Source: Nissolia schottii
Taxonomy: Eukaryota; Streptophyta; Magnoliopsida; Fabales; Fabaceae
Direction of reading: 5' to 3'
Length of the DNA: 64,000 bases
NCBI GenBank assembly: GCA_003254905.1
Contig: QANU01029808.1
Location: forward strand, 41,591-105,590
Both the position numbers and the translations under genes were made by a program. The notes beneath the pieces are model-generated. The model had not been told where the DNA came from, did not search any database, and saw only the letters and a list, made by a program, of their open reading frames with translations. Each line of letters begins with the position of its first letter. The stretch's first letter is position 1. Positions 1-9,999 of the stretch are shown here, one piece after another.

Positions 1-490
1 ATTCTAGGTTGATAGATCTTGACGATTGTAGGATTTATTGATTTAGGATTTGGGAACATTTTGGGAAACTAATTAGATTTAATTAGGTTGTGCAATTGGA
101 ACATAATTGATATAGGTTTTTAATGCTGAGATCTTAGTTTTAATTCCTATATTAATAAATGCTTAGGGGATTGACGATCGTAGTCTCTTAGGTGAATTGC
201 GTATTAGTTAGAGATTTCAACTAATAAACAACATCCCTCCTTATGAATAATTAATTAGGAACCAATGACAATTAATCATTGATCTAGAAACGCCGTATGC
301 AGGGTATTGCTTTTTATTATTATTGACTTACTTTCGTTTTGCTCTCTTTTTATTTATATTCAATTAATTCAACCCCCCCAATTTAGTGTAACTTTTAATT
401 GGTTCTAATTGCTTCCTTGAGAGACGACCTAGGTTAGCCCCCTTTACTACGTTTTTGGGGTTAATTTAGCTTTATAAATTATTATTTGAT
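1..490. repeat. LTR-like remnant, family uncertain
   Basis: AT-rich DNA without an open frame. The stretch around 415-490 (a CCTTGAGAGACGACCTAGG motif, then a C-run and an AT-rich tail) resembles the 3' part of LTRs of large gypsy elements such as the Tat/Athila/Ogre group. It stops abruptly where the chromovirus protease frame starts near 497, with no gag between, so two unrelated pieces seem joined. The assignment rests on a remembered pattern only. Confidence 0.3.
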
Positions 491-496
491 CGCACA

Positions 497-1144
497 TTGA
501 AATTAACGACGTTTTGGTGTGTGTCAGTGGGATCCATCCAAGGCCACCCCTTACAGATTTTTGTTGATGGGGGTAGTTCTGACAATTTCCTTCAACCCCA
601 GTTGGCTAGATTCTTAAAGGCTGATGTGCACACTTTTCCTAAATGCAAGGTGATGGTTGGGGGTGGAAATTTTCTAGAATCTGAAGGCTATATTGAGAAT
701 TTGGTGCTACAGGTGCAAGGCCATACCCTGCAAATGCCTGTTTATCTACTTCCTGTAGCTGGGGCAGAGCTAGTTTTAGGCACTTCTTGGCTATCTCAAT
801 TGGGTGATCATTTGGTGAATTATGACATACCAAGATTGCAGTTTGTGTTAAATAATAAGAACATTGTCCTACATGGCAAAAGGCATCAAAGACCACAACA
901 GACACACCTACATCAGCTGAAAAGAATGCACCAAGTGCAAGCAATTGCAGCAATTTTTACACTACAATTACAAGACTTAGATGCACATTCAGAGTCCCAC
1001 ATACAACAGCCAGTCTTAGAAGAAGAAATGAAGGAAATTTTGCAGCAATTTTCCCAAGTTTTCAGCATACCCCAGGGTCTACCACCTCAAAGGGACCATG
1101 ACCATGTATTACACTACAGGAAGGTTCAAATCCAATTAAGGTGA
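497..1144 (+). pseudogene. gypsy protease and linker, frame-broken
   Basis: The open stretch codes for a retropepsin-like segment with the motif VDGGSSDNFLQP near residue 23 and a LVLGTSWLSQLG second motif near residue 93, as in plant gypsy proteases. It then runs into the linker before the reverse transcriptase. The frame leaves the RT frame near 1105-1115, where the next frame resumes with an EGSNPI-type sequence, so a one-base shift has occurred. The first ATG is only the start of the open stretch, not a proven start, because gag is missing. Confidence 0.75.
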
Positions 1145-1146
1145 GA

Positions 1147-1980
1147 CCTTATAGATACCCACATAGTCAAAAACAGTAGATTGAGAAAATGGTTCAAGAA
1201 ATGTTAGATGAAGGCATAATTAAACCTAGCAAAAGTCTTTTTTCTTCCCCGGTGCTTTTGGTTAAAAAGAAAGATGGATCTTGGCGATTCTGCACCGACT
1301 ACAGAGCATTAAATGCTATTACAGTTAAGGACAGTTTTCTTATTCCTACTGTTGATGAACTCATAGATGAATTACATGGTGCACAATTTTTTTCCAAATT
1401 GGACCTGAGAGCAGGCTATCACCAGATTAGACTACTGCCAGAGGACACATATAAAACAACATTCAGAACTCATAATGGTCATTATGAGTGGTTGGTTATG
1501 CCCTTTGGCTTGTTTAATGCCCCTGCCACCTTTCAGAACTTGATGAATGTGGTTTTTCAAGAATTCTTGCGGAAATTTGTGTTGGTTTTTTTTTATGACA
1601 TACTCATCTATAGCCCATCTTGGAAGGACCATTTGTCTCATGTGAAAACAGTGCTGCAGTTACTTTGGCAGGAGAAACTATATGCCAAATTGTCCAAGTG
1701 TGAATTTGGTAAACAAGAAATTGACTATTTGGGTCATACTATCTCTAACAAGGGAGTGGCTATGGATAAAGCCAAAGTGCAAGCTATAATGCTATGGCCA
1801 ACCCCTCAAGGTGTCAAGCAATTAAGGAGATTTTTGGGGCTATCAGGATATTATCGACGCTTTATTAAAGGTTATGCTGCCATTGCAACGCCATTGACTA
1901 ATTTATTGAAGAAGGACTCTTTTACATGGTCTGAAAAGGCGGACACAGCCTTTAAACAACTCAAGTTAGCCCTCACTTGA
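1147..1980 (+). pseudogene. gypsy reverse transcriptase, catalytic Asp lost
   Basis: Clear [51 protein letters not shown], then the connection region [14 protein letters not shown]. The catalytic box reads FFYDILIYS near 1590-1615 where family members have FFDDILIYS, so the first of the two metal-binding aspartates is replaced. An in-frame TAG lies at 1174-1176, upstream of the first Met at 1189, and a TGA at 1978 separates RT from RNase H. With these lesions the copy cannot make active polyprotein. Confidence 0.85.
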
Positions 1981-2040
1981 ACTCCTATACTTGCCATCCC
2001 TGATTTTACCTCACAGTTTACGCTAGAAACTGATGCTTCA

Positions 2041-3293
2041 AGGTCCAGAATTGGTGCGGTATTGAGCCAAGCTAATCATCCTATTGCTTACTTCTCCAAG
2101 AAATTATGCCCTCGCATGCAAAAGAAATCCACTTATGTCCGGGAATTATACGCCATAACTGAAGCCTTGGCCAAGTTTCGCCACTACTTGTTAGGCCACA
2201 AGTTTGTGATCAAAACTGACCAAAAGTGTTTGAAGGCTCTCCTGGATCAGAACCTGCACACTCCTGAACAACAGGCATGGCTCCATAAGTTCATGGGGTT
2301 TGATTTCACCATTCAGTATAAGCCGGGCACGGAAAACATCCCTGCTGATGCTCTTTCCCGATCTTACATGATGGCTTGGACTACAACTACCAACACTTGG
2401 CTCGAGGAATTAAAGCAAGCCTTGGCGACTGACACCGAGATGGCAGCTATCATGGCCAAATGCAAGCTCAATGAACCGCAGCAAGGCCACTACTCAGTAC
2501 AGCAGGACTTGTTATTTTGGAAGCATAGACTCGCTATCCCTAGACACTCAAGGCTAAAGAATGTTATCATGGAAGAATTCCACACTTCTCTGATTGGGGG
2601 ACACTCAGGCATTGCACGGACCACGGCTCGAATTGCAGCACAGTTTTTTTGGAATGGCATGCATCAGGACATCCGCCAATATGTGCAACAATGTGCCATT
2701 TGTCAACAAGCCAAACTGGAGAATGCAGCACCGGCGGGCCTACTCCAACCATTACCAGTGCCGGATCAGGTTTGGGAGGATATATCTATGGATTTTATCA
2801 CTGGCTTACCGCATTCCTTTGGCTACACTGTTATTTTGGTGGTTATAGATCGTTTAACTAAGTTTGCGCACTTTATACCTCTCAAGAAGGACTATACCAG
2901 CACCACAGTGGCAGATGTGTTCATAGCTAACATTGTGAAATTACATGGCTTACCAAAATCAATTGTGTCGGATAGGGATAAAGTGTTTATGAGCCATTTT
3001 TGGCAGAGGCTGTTTCAGATTCAGGGGACTAAACTAAATCGCAGCACAGCTTACCACCCGCAAACGGATGGACAAACAGAAAACTTGAACAGGTCTTTAG
3101 AAATGTATCTCAGATGCTATGCCTCCCAACACCCGAAACAATGGCTCAAGCTACTTCCATGGGCTGAGTATTGGTACAATACCAGCTTCCATAGCAGCAT
3201 TGCTATGACTCCCTTCCAAGCTTTGTATGGGAGGGAACCTCCTAAGATCCTTAAATATGAACTCCAACACACTGACCCCCAGCCTCTCCAGAC
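2041..3293 (+). pseudogene. gypsy RNase H-integrase, first copy
   Basis: Open reading through RNase H (IAYFSKKLCP, FVIKTDQKCLKALL, ADALSRS), the integrase zinc-binding H2C2 region (HSGIARTTARI, CAICQQAK) and the DDE core (SMDFITGLP, VSDRDKVFMS, HPQTDGQTENLNRSLE). It ends exactly at the N at 3294 and is repeated base for base in length from 3295. This copy is free of the stops seen in the second. Confidence 0.85.
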
Positions 3294-3294
3294 N

Positions 3295-4547
3295 AGGTCC
3301 AGAATTGGTGCGGTATTGAGCCAAGCTAATCATCCTATTGCTTACTTCTCCAAGAAATTATGCCCTCGCATGCAAAAGAAATCCACTTATGTCCGGGAAT
3401 TATACGCCATAACTGAAGCCTTGGCCAAGTTTCGCCACTACTTGTTAGGCCACAAGTTTGTGATCAAAACTGACCAAAAGTGTTTGAAGGCTCTCCTGGA
3501 TCAGAACCTGCACACTCCTGAACAACAGGCATGGCTCCATAAGTTCATGGGGTTTGATTTCACCATTCAGTATAAACCGGGCACGGAAAACATCCCTGCT
3601 GATGCTCTTTCCCGATCTTACATGATGGCTTGGACTACAACTACCAACACTTGGCTCGAGGAATTAAAGCAAGCCTTGGCGACTGACACCGAGATGGCAG
3701 CTATCATGGCCAAATGCAAGCTCAATGAACCGCAGCAAGGCCACTACTCAGTATAGCAGGACTTGTTATTTTGGAAACATAGACTCACTATCCCTAGAAA
3801 CTCAAGGCTAAAGAATGTTATCATGGAAGAATTCCACACTTATCTGGTTGGGGGACACTCAGGCATTGCACGGACCACAGCTCGAATTGCAGCACAGTTT
3901 TTTTGGAATGACATGCATCGGGACATCCGACAATATGTGCAGCAATGTGCCATATGTTAACAAGCCAAACTGGAGAATGTAGCACCTGCGGGCCTACTCC
4001 AACCATTACCAGTGCCGGATCAGGTGTGGGAGGATATATCTATGGATTTTATCACTGGCTTACCGCATTCCTTCGGCTACACTGTTATTTTGGTGGTTAT
4101 AGATCGTTTAACTAAGTTTGCGCACTTTATACTTCTCAAGAAGGAGTATACCAGCACCACAGTGGCAGATGTGTTCATAGCTAACATTGTGAAATTACAT
4201 GGCTCACCAAAATCAATTGTTTCGGATAGGGATAAAGTGTTTATGAGCCATTTTTGGCAGAGGCTGTTTCAGATTCAGGGGACTAAACTAAATCGCAGCA
4301 CAGCTTACCACTCGCAAACAGATGGACAAACAGAAAACTTGAACAGGTCTTTAGAAATGTATCTCAGATGCTATGCCTCCCAACATCCGAAACAATGGCT
4401 CAAGCTGCTTCCATGGGCTGAGTATTGGCACAATACCAGCTTCCATAGCAGCATTGCTATGACTCCCTTCCAAGCTTTGTATGGGAGGGAACCTCCTAAG
4501 ATCCTTAAATATGAACTCCAACACACTGACCCCCAGCCTCTCCAGAC
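3295..4547 (+). repeat. Second copy of RNase H-integrase segment after N
   Basis: Matches 2041-3293 at a constant offset of 1254 with no length change, starting on the first base after the N at 3294 and ending exactly where the first copy ends. Scattered substitutions include CAG to TAG (2500-2502 against 3754-3756) and CAA to TAA (2704-2706 against 3958-3960), so this version has stops. The pattern fits two overlapping contig ends left unmerged; a real tandem duplication is the alternative. Confidence 0.9.
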
Positions 4548-5105
4548 CCTCCTCTAGGACAGGGATAAGCTACTGCAGCTTCTAAAAAACAACTTGTTGA
4601 AGGCCCAGGTTTATATGAAAAACAAGGCTGACAGGCATCGCAGAGAAATTCAACTTGACATTGGGAAAATGGTTTTGATTAAGTTACAGCCCTATAGGCA
4701 GCAGTCCGTAGCCTTAAGAAAAAATCAGAAATTGGGAATGAAATATTTTGGCCCTTTTAAAATCACAGCCAAGATTGGGGCAGTTGCTTATCAAGTGGAT
4801 CTACCGTCAACAGCAAAAATCCATAATGTGTTCCATGTCTCGCAACTCAAACGATTCCAAGGGCCTCATACTGCTCCCCACTTACCATTGCCATTACAAA
4901 CTACAGACACCTGCCCTATCTTACAACCTATGGCAATTCTGGAACAAAGGGAAGTGTTGCAGGACTAGACCAGAATCAAACAACTGTTGGTGCAATGGGC
5001 ACACACACCTGCTGACCAAGCCACGTGGGAAAGCCTTGAGGAATTTCAGTCCTTGTATCCTCGCTTCAACCTTGAGGACAAGGTTAATTTCAAAGGGGGA
5101 GGTAT
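4548..5105 (+). pseudogene. gypsy integrase C-terminus and chromodomain
   Basis: Continues the second copy: the integrase tail with KYFGPFKI and KIHNVFHVSQLKRF (4737-4850), then a chromodomain-like end QWAHTPADQATWESLEEF and FNLEDKVNFKGGG (about 4990-5103). The LEDKV-GGG ending is typical of chromoviruses. Stops at 4555-4557 and 4966-4968 interrupt the frame. A purine-rich tract, CAAAGGGGGAGG at 5091-5102, is the expected polypurine tract just before the 3' LTR. Confidence 0.8.
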
Positions 5106-5732
5106 TGTGACCATAAAAAAGGGCAAAATTGAAATAAGGGGAAATAAAATCACAAAAGCAACAGCAAAGGGCAAGGAAGGGATAACAGAAAGTGAGCAGC
5201 AACAATCGTGCAACAAGAAAAAGGAAGAAACGGTTATGCAGCAGGAGAACGTGGATGCGAGGAAGGGAGAGAGAAAGAGGAGAAGCAATACAAAATGGGA
5301 GAGCTTCGTACTCGGCAAGGGCATGAACCTAGTGAGCACAATCTCCTCTCTGTACCGTCCTCTGTTCATCACCCATTTCAGCCATTATTATTAACTTACT
5401 TACCTCTCTGCAGGTGAGCCCAGCTTCGCCGACCACGACCTCTAGCGCAACCACGCTCGACCGTCCTTCATCCCCCTCGGGTGTGCTCGTTGGGGAGTCG
5501 GTCGACTGAGGTGATCGGGACGTCATCCTTGTGCTTGGACCAGTATTTCGTTCCCTGTTTCTCTTGGTGCTCAGCCCCTGTTTTCGGTTTGAACTTTTCG
5601 TTTTCCCTCCTGGAAGTTAGCTTTGGTTTCTTTGCTGTTGGAGACTTGAATTAAGTGGGTTGTGGTTTGTTTTCTCATTTTATTTTTGCTGACTTTTGGG
5701 CCTGAAGTTTTTGAAGAGTTATTACCGTTACA
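5106..5732 (+). repeat. Candidate 3' LTR of the chromovirus
   Basis: Starts TGTGACC three bases after the polypurine tract and could end at TTACCGTTACA near 5732, giving TG...CA ends and about 627 bp. The 5' LTR is not in the window, so neither the end nor a target duplication can be confirmed. The open frames inside it (5046-5526) are not genes. Confidence 0.5.
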
Positions 5733-7488
5733 CATAATTAAACTGCTTTAAGAGAATTCGTATATTATATATATATATATATAAATGATACCGTGCAGAT
5801 GTTACTTACCTGCTAGAGGTAAACATCTCCAGTTACAGTCATGTTATGCCTATAGAGTACCCAATGATTTTAAGTTTTATAACCTTCGTGAACAAATTTA
5901 GATATCAAAATATTCAATACACATATGCTGAGGGCATAAAATGTGTTGAACCAATCTTGAAAAAAAAAAAAAAGAGTAAATTCTAAATGGCATTACTAAT
6001 ACTCATTAATGGAATATTTATTGTTAAAATAGAAGAAACTAAATAAGGCACTATCAATTTTATAGAATGAAAATTAGCATATAAATTGGGAAGTAACAAA
6101 AAAAATAAAAAAATAAAAAAACCAATAACTCGGGTTTATCCACCATTCCGAAGGCTTCACACAATCCATTGAAAAAAACTACAAAATAAAAAATCTACGT
6201 TCAAACACTACATCAAACACTTCAATAAAAAAAACTTGAAGCAATAAAAGAAAAAAAAAAGATAACTCCGACAACTAATAGAGGAGAGAAGAAAACTCGG
6301 TTCATATACTATCTAAATAAATAGATAAATATAAAAAAGTAAATCAAATAACCACATCCATGAATGAGGGAAAAAAAAATACATAAGCAAATGGAGCCCA
6401 CTCAGCCTCATGCCGATGTGGGCTCATCCTTGCAGTGCCATCGATTGAAGTGTACATGTGAAGTCGATTGTGGTGAAAGGGAATTAATAGCATAGCAACA
6501 CCATGCATGCATAGGGGAACCATAGAGACAATGGGGAATTAGTAATGTGAGAGATCCACAGAAGAAATTGAGAGAATGGACTGAAATTACTTACTGCGCA
6601 TAGTCACCGCTTCGCATCCATGCAAGCCACCGTTTCCTCTATTTGAACCGCTATATGACGTTGTCACCCTTAACCCACTGCAACGAAAATGAAACAAAAA
6701 AAAAGAAGAAAAAGTCACCAATAATAAAATGAAAGAAGAATAAGAAGAAATTAGGTTAGAAGGAGAAGAAGAAGAAGAAAACAAAAATAGGTCGTCATCA
6801 TCAGAAGAAGAAAGAATTGGGATTGGGAAAGAGAAGATGTATGGCAAAGGTAAGGATTATATGAGAATTGATATAAGCATTAATGTTGATGCTATGAGCA
6901 GAATGAAGGAAACGTGGAGTTGGCGAATGAGTTAGTTATACCGGCTAGCCACGTGGACGGGGATCCGCATTCTCAGGGTGGAAGAAAGAGTTCGCGTGTA
7001 CGTCCAAGGATGGCCATGCATGTTGAATGTATGAACCTATATATCCCTTCTCCTGATATTCTTTCCTCTGTTGCTTTGTATCCTTCCATTCTCTTTTCTG
7101 AATTATTCTGTTCCCTAATTCAATGCAGGTGTGTGTGTGTGAGCTGAACCTTGCTACCCTTGGTCAAGTTCTTCATTGATTTCTTGTACGTTTACTTTGC
7201 CCTTTCATTTGGGTCACTATGACTAATTAATTGTACTGGATTTTGGTTGAATTAATTACGACTTCCTTCAATTCAAAAAATATAAGAGGGTCACTCTCTT
7301 TCAGTTGATTAGTCTTTCTTGGCTACACAAACTTGTTAATTAATGTGTCCACAATAATGATGAAAACTGCTTTCTATAACATATTCAAATTGAGTAAATA
7401 GCGAAATTAATTAGCAATACTCCCTCTCTGTTTATTTTTTTTTGTCATTTTTTAAATAAAAATTTGTTCAAAATTATTTGTCATTTGA
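5733..7488. other. AT-rich intergenic DNA, no supported gene
   Basis: Contains a short (TA)n run at about 5764-5782 and A-rich stretches. The minus-strand piece about 6680-6598 is bounded by a pyrimidine-rich tract plus GCAG on one side and GCA|GTAAGT on the other, so it looks like an isolated internal exon, but no partner exons were found. On the plus strand there is a G-box CACGTG near 6950 and a TATATA near 7041. No product is proposed. Confidence 0.4.
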
Positions 7489-7506
7489 GTAAAATAACTC
7501 ATTAAT

Positions 7507-7690
7507 TTTTTTTTTAAGTTGTCTGCCCGGTATTCAAGGCTTAGCCTTGACTAATCCGGGTCGACCCGAGTCGCGCACCTGGCTATGGCGGGTGAGTCTC
7601 CCAACGGAGATAACTGCGTACACAAGGTTCGAACTCGGGACCTTGCTTAAGCGATACCAAGCCGCTTACCACTTGGACCATCTCCTGTTG
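7507..7690 (-). mobile_element. tRNA-derived SINE with perfect 18-bp TSD
   Basis: On the minus strand, near 7685-7620, there is a pol III A-box-like TGGTCCAAGTGG, then a B-box-like GAGTTCGAACC, in the order and spacing of a tRNA-derived promoter. The other end is a poly(A) tail, seen as a T-run at about 7506-7515 on the plus strand. The same 18 bases, GTAAAATAACTCATTAAT, lie on both sides (7489-7506 and 7691-7708), as expected of target-primed insertion. The body is about 184 bp. Confidence 0.88.
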
Positions 7691-7708
7691 GTAAAATAAC
7701 TCATTAAT

Positions 7709-9052
7709 GACATTGTGTCATATAATTTCTTTTAAAATTTAAATGAGAGAAAATCTTGATTAGTTTATATTATTTAATCTTATTTGGAGAGATTCATTTC
7801 ATTTTTAACAAACTTTTCAAAGAAACATCTTTTTAATTTATGACTTAAATAAAGAAAATAAAACGGACACATGATTAGTTGGTAAGATTGGCTAAAATAT
7901 TGGAGATAAATAAAATTTAACACATTATTTATTTTATAAAATTTTAAAGACATTATAACAACATAAATCTTTCAACTTTATATTCATTGATGATATTATT
8001 GTTAATTTTGAAAAGTATTCTCCAAGATAAAGGTTTACTTTACGATATTCATTCAAAAATAAAAATTAGGTAAAAAAAAGTTAAAAAAATAAATACAATC
8101 AAGAAGAAATTAAAATATCAATGTTATATCTATTCCAACAATTCTTATAATAATGATTCTAATAATAATTATCAGCGTTATTCGTCGGAGGAGAAATAAT
8201 ATCTATAGGCAAGAAGAGAAATATTCTAAAATGGAGAAAAATATATTGTTCAAAAATAAACGAAAAAGTAGATCATAAAGAATGCTATATGCAGTAAAAA
8301 AAAATAGACATTATCACAAATAGGAGAGAAAGAAAAGTTGGAGAACATAAATAAAATAAAATATGTATATCAATGACTAAATTTGAACGCATTTTGTTAT
8401 CATTAAAGAAAATTAGGATACGTTTTGTTTTATTTGGAATGATTTATGGGTATTCTGGAGAATACGAAGGAAATAAAATATGAATGTCAATTTTAAATTG
8501 AGGCACCTTAGCATTTCCATTCAAACTTTCATAATTTTAGTGGAACATAAATAACAAAAGAACAATAAGTGCACTATAATAAATTTCTAAACACCGAAAC
8601 AGACATGCGATGGGAAGGGGAAAAAATAAAAATGTATAATAGTAGTGCATGAGCACTAGGTTGGGTGACCTGAGGCTAAACTCGAACCCAGTATGAATTA
8701 AAATCGGGCCCAATTTCGGCCTGAATGTTTAGGGCCGGTCTGGATTAGCAGGCCGGACCGGGTTATGAACACCCCTAATAGAAGGGAAGGAAAGGTGTTA
8801 TAAAAGCTAACTCCAGTAAGCGTGACACGTTAGACTGTCATTTAAAACTCTTGTGAGTAGACAGTTATATCCTTGTACTCACAAATTTAATTGGCAATCA
8901 AAATTAAAAAAAGGGCAAAGAAGACAATTTACTTGGTGAGTTGCTAGGGCGAACTCCTGAAACTTCTTATAGATAAGATGAGGCACTAAATCAAATATAT
9001 CATTAAAAATCATACATTTTTTTTTGTCATCATATTAATTTAAGAATTTAAT
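7709..9052. other. AT-rich intergenic DNA
   Basis: No open frame or splice structure could be supported. Near 8640-8780 a GC-richer piece ends in GGGTTATGAACACCCCTA; read on the minus strand it begins TAGGGGTGTTCAT, a terminal sequence common in plant hAT-like MITEs. The matching second end was not located. Confidence 0.35.
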
Positions 9053-9520
9053 TGCTATTCACTGACAACGTAAAATTTGTTTTACAATATCATCCAATCA
9101 GATATTGTTACATAGGTAAAAATATTAGACTCTCTCACTCATTATGTTAAGGCTATGTTCACAAGTTTAGAGGGAAATGAATGGGAAGACATCAAGTGGG
9201 TTTAAGGGAGCAGGTAAGGCATAAGACTAAGTGGGCTTAGAAGGTTTTACCTCATCCATGCTCATGAGTTTAAGAATAATCAAGAGAGGGAAATTTAGGG
9301 TTTATAATAGTTTTTACAATTTTAACCTTTATTATAAAAACTAAATATAATTAATATGTTTAATTAAAAAGATTAATTAAATTCTCCCAATTTATGAAAC
9401 TAATAAATGAACATTTTAAAAGATTTTGAGGATCAATAAAATGTCAAACTCATGAAAATAGCCTAAAAGTCATGCATTTGAGGTAAATTAATTGGATGAT
9501 AATATAAAAAAATTTACACT
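9053..9520. mobile_element. MITE family A, copy 1 (expanded)
   Basis: Left arm near 9053-9105 (CTATTCACTGACAACG, then TTTTACAATATCATCCAATC) and right arm near 9489-9520, roughly its reverse complement. The same arms recur at 43468-43627 and 55744-55918. About 380 bp lies between the arms here, much longer than in the other two, so this copy may have an insertion or be a different subfamily. Confidence 0.5.
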
Positions 9521-9849
9521 ACCAAAAACAAAGCAATTAAACTTCTACTTCAAACAATAAACTAAGAGATACATTTCTACATTACTCACTTCCCCCTTCA
9601 TGCACTATTAATTAAGAATATTAAAATGTATATTTATGATAATTAATTAGTGAATCGCATCAAAAAGGAGAAATCTTGATCTTTTGAACAATGAATAGGT
9701 GTTCTATGAACTCCAAAAAAATCTTTTAAAAAAAGTTATTAGATGTTCTATGAATCTAAAAAAGTAATTGAACACTTTTGTTGAATGTTTAATGAACCCA
9801 AAAAAAATTCCTCTCTAATTAACTTTTGCTTTTTCTATTTTCATCCAAC

Positions 9850-9999
9850 TAATTACCAATCACAAATTACACGCCCACACAAATTTTATCTAAATTCCTA
9901 TATAATACTACATGACATACACCAAAATCAGGATCATACCAATCGTTCACATATCCTAAGAGTGTCCTTAGCCCTTATTTCCAAATTAACTTCTAAGAC
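9850..9999 (+). promoter_or_regulatory. Core promoter and 5' UTR of the CYP79 gene
   Basis: A TATA element (CTATATAAT, 9898-9906) lies about 95 bp upstream of the ATG at 10000, with a CCAAT motif near 9854. Spacing is right for a short, unspliced 5' UTR of about 65 bases. The transcription start is inferred, not shown. Confidence 0.5.

Larger units (their letters stand above)
497..5732 (+). mobile_element. Degenerate Ty3/gypsy chromovirus, 5'-truncated
   Basis: Domain order protease, reverse transcriptase, RNase H, integrase, chromodomain, polypurine tract, LTR identifies a chromovirus-type Ty3/gypsy retrotransposon. The 5' LTR, primer-binding site and gag are absent. The pol frame is broken by a frameshift near 1105-1115, an in-frame TAG at 1174-1176, a TGA at 1978-1980 and further stops. 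The 2041-3293 section is repeated at 3295-4547 across an N, which is probably an assembly effect. The RNase H wording (TDQK, LHTPEQQ) points to a Reina/CRM/Galadriel-like branch rather than Tekay, but the clade is not settled. Confidence 0.9.

Noticed and set aside
2567..2861. Several 60-84-aa frames overlapping the integrase
   Set aside because: Alternative-frame shadows of the retroelement integrase.
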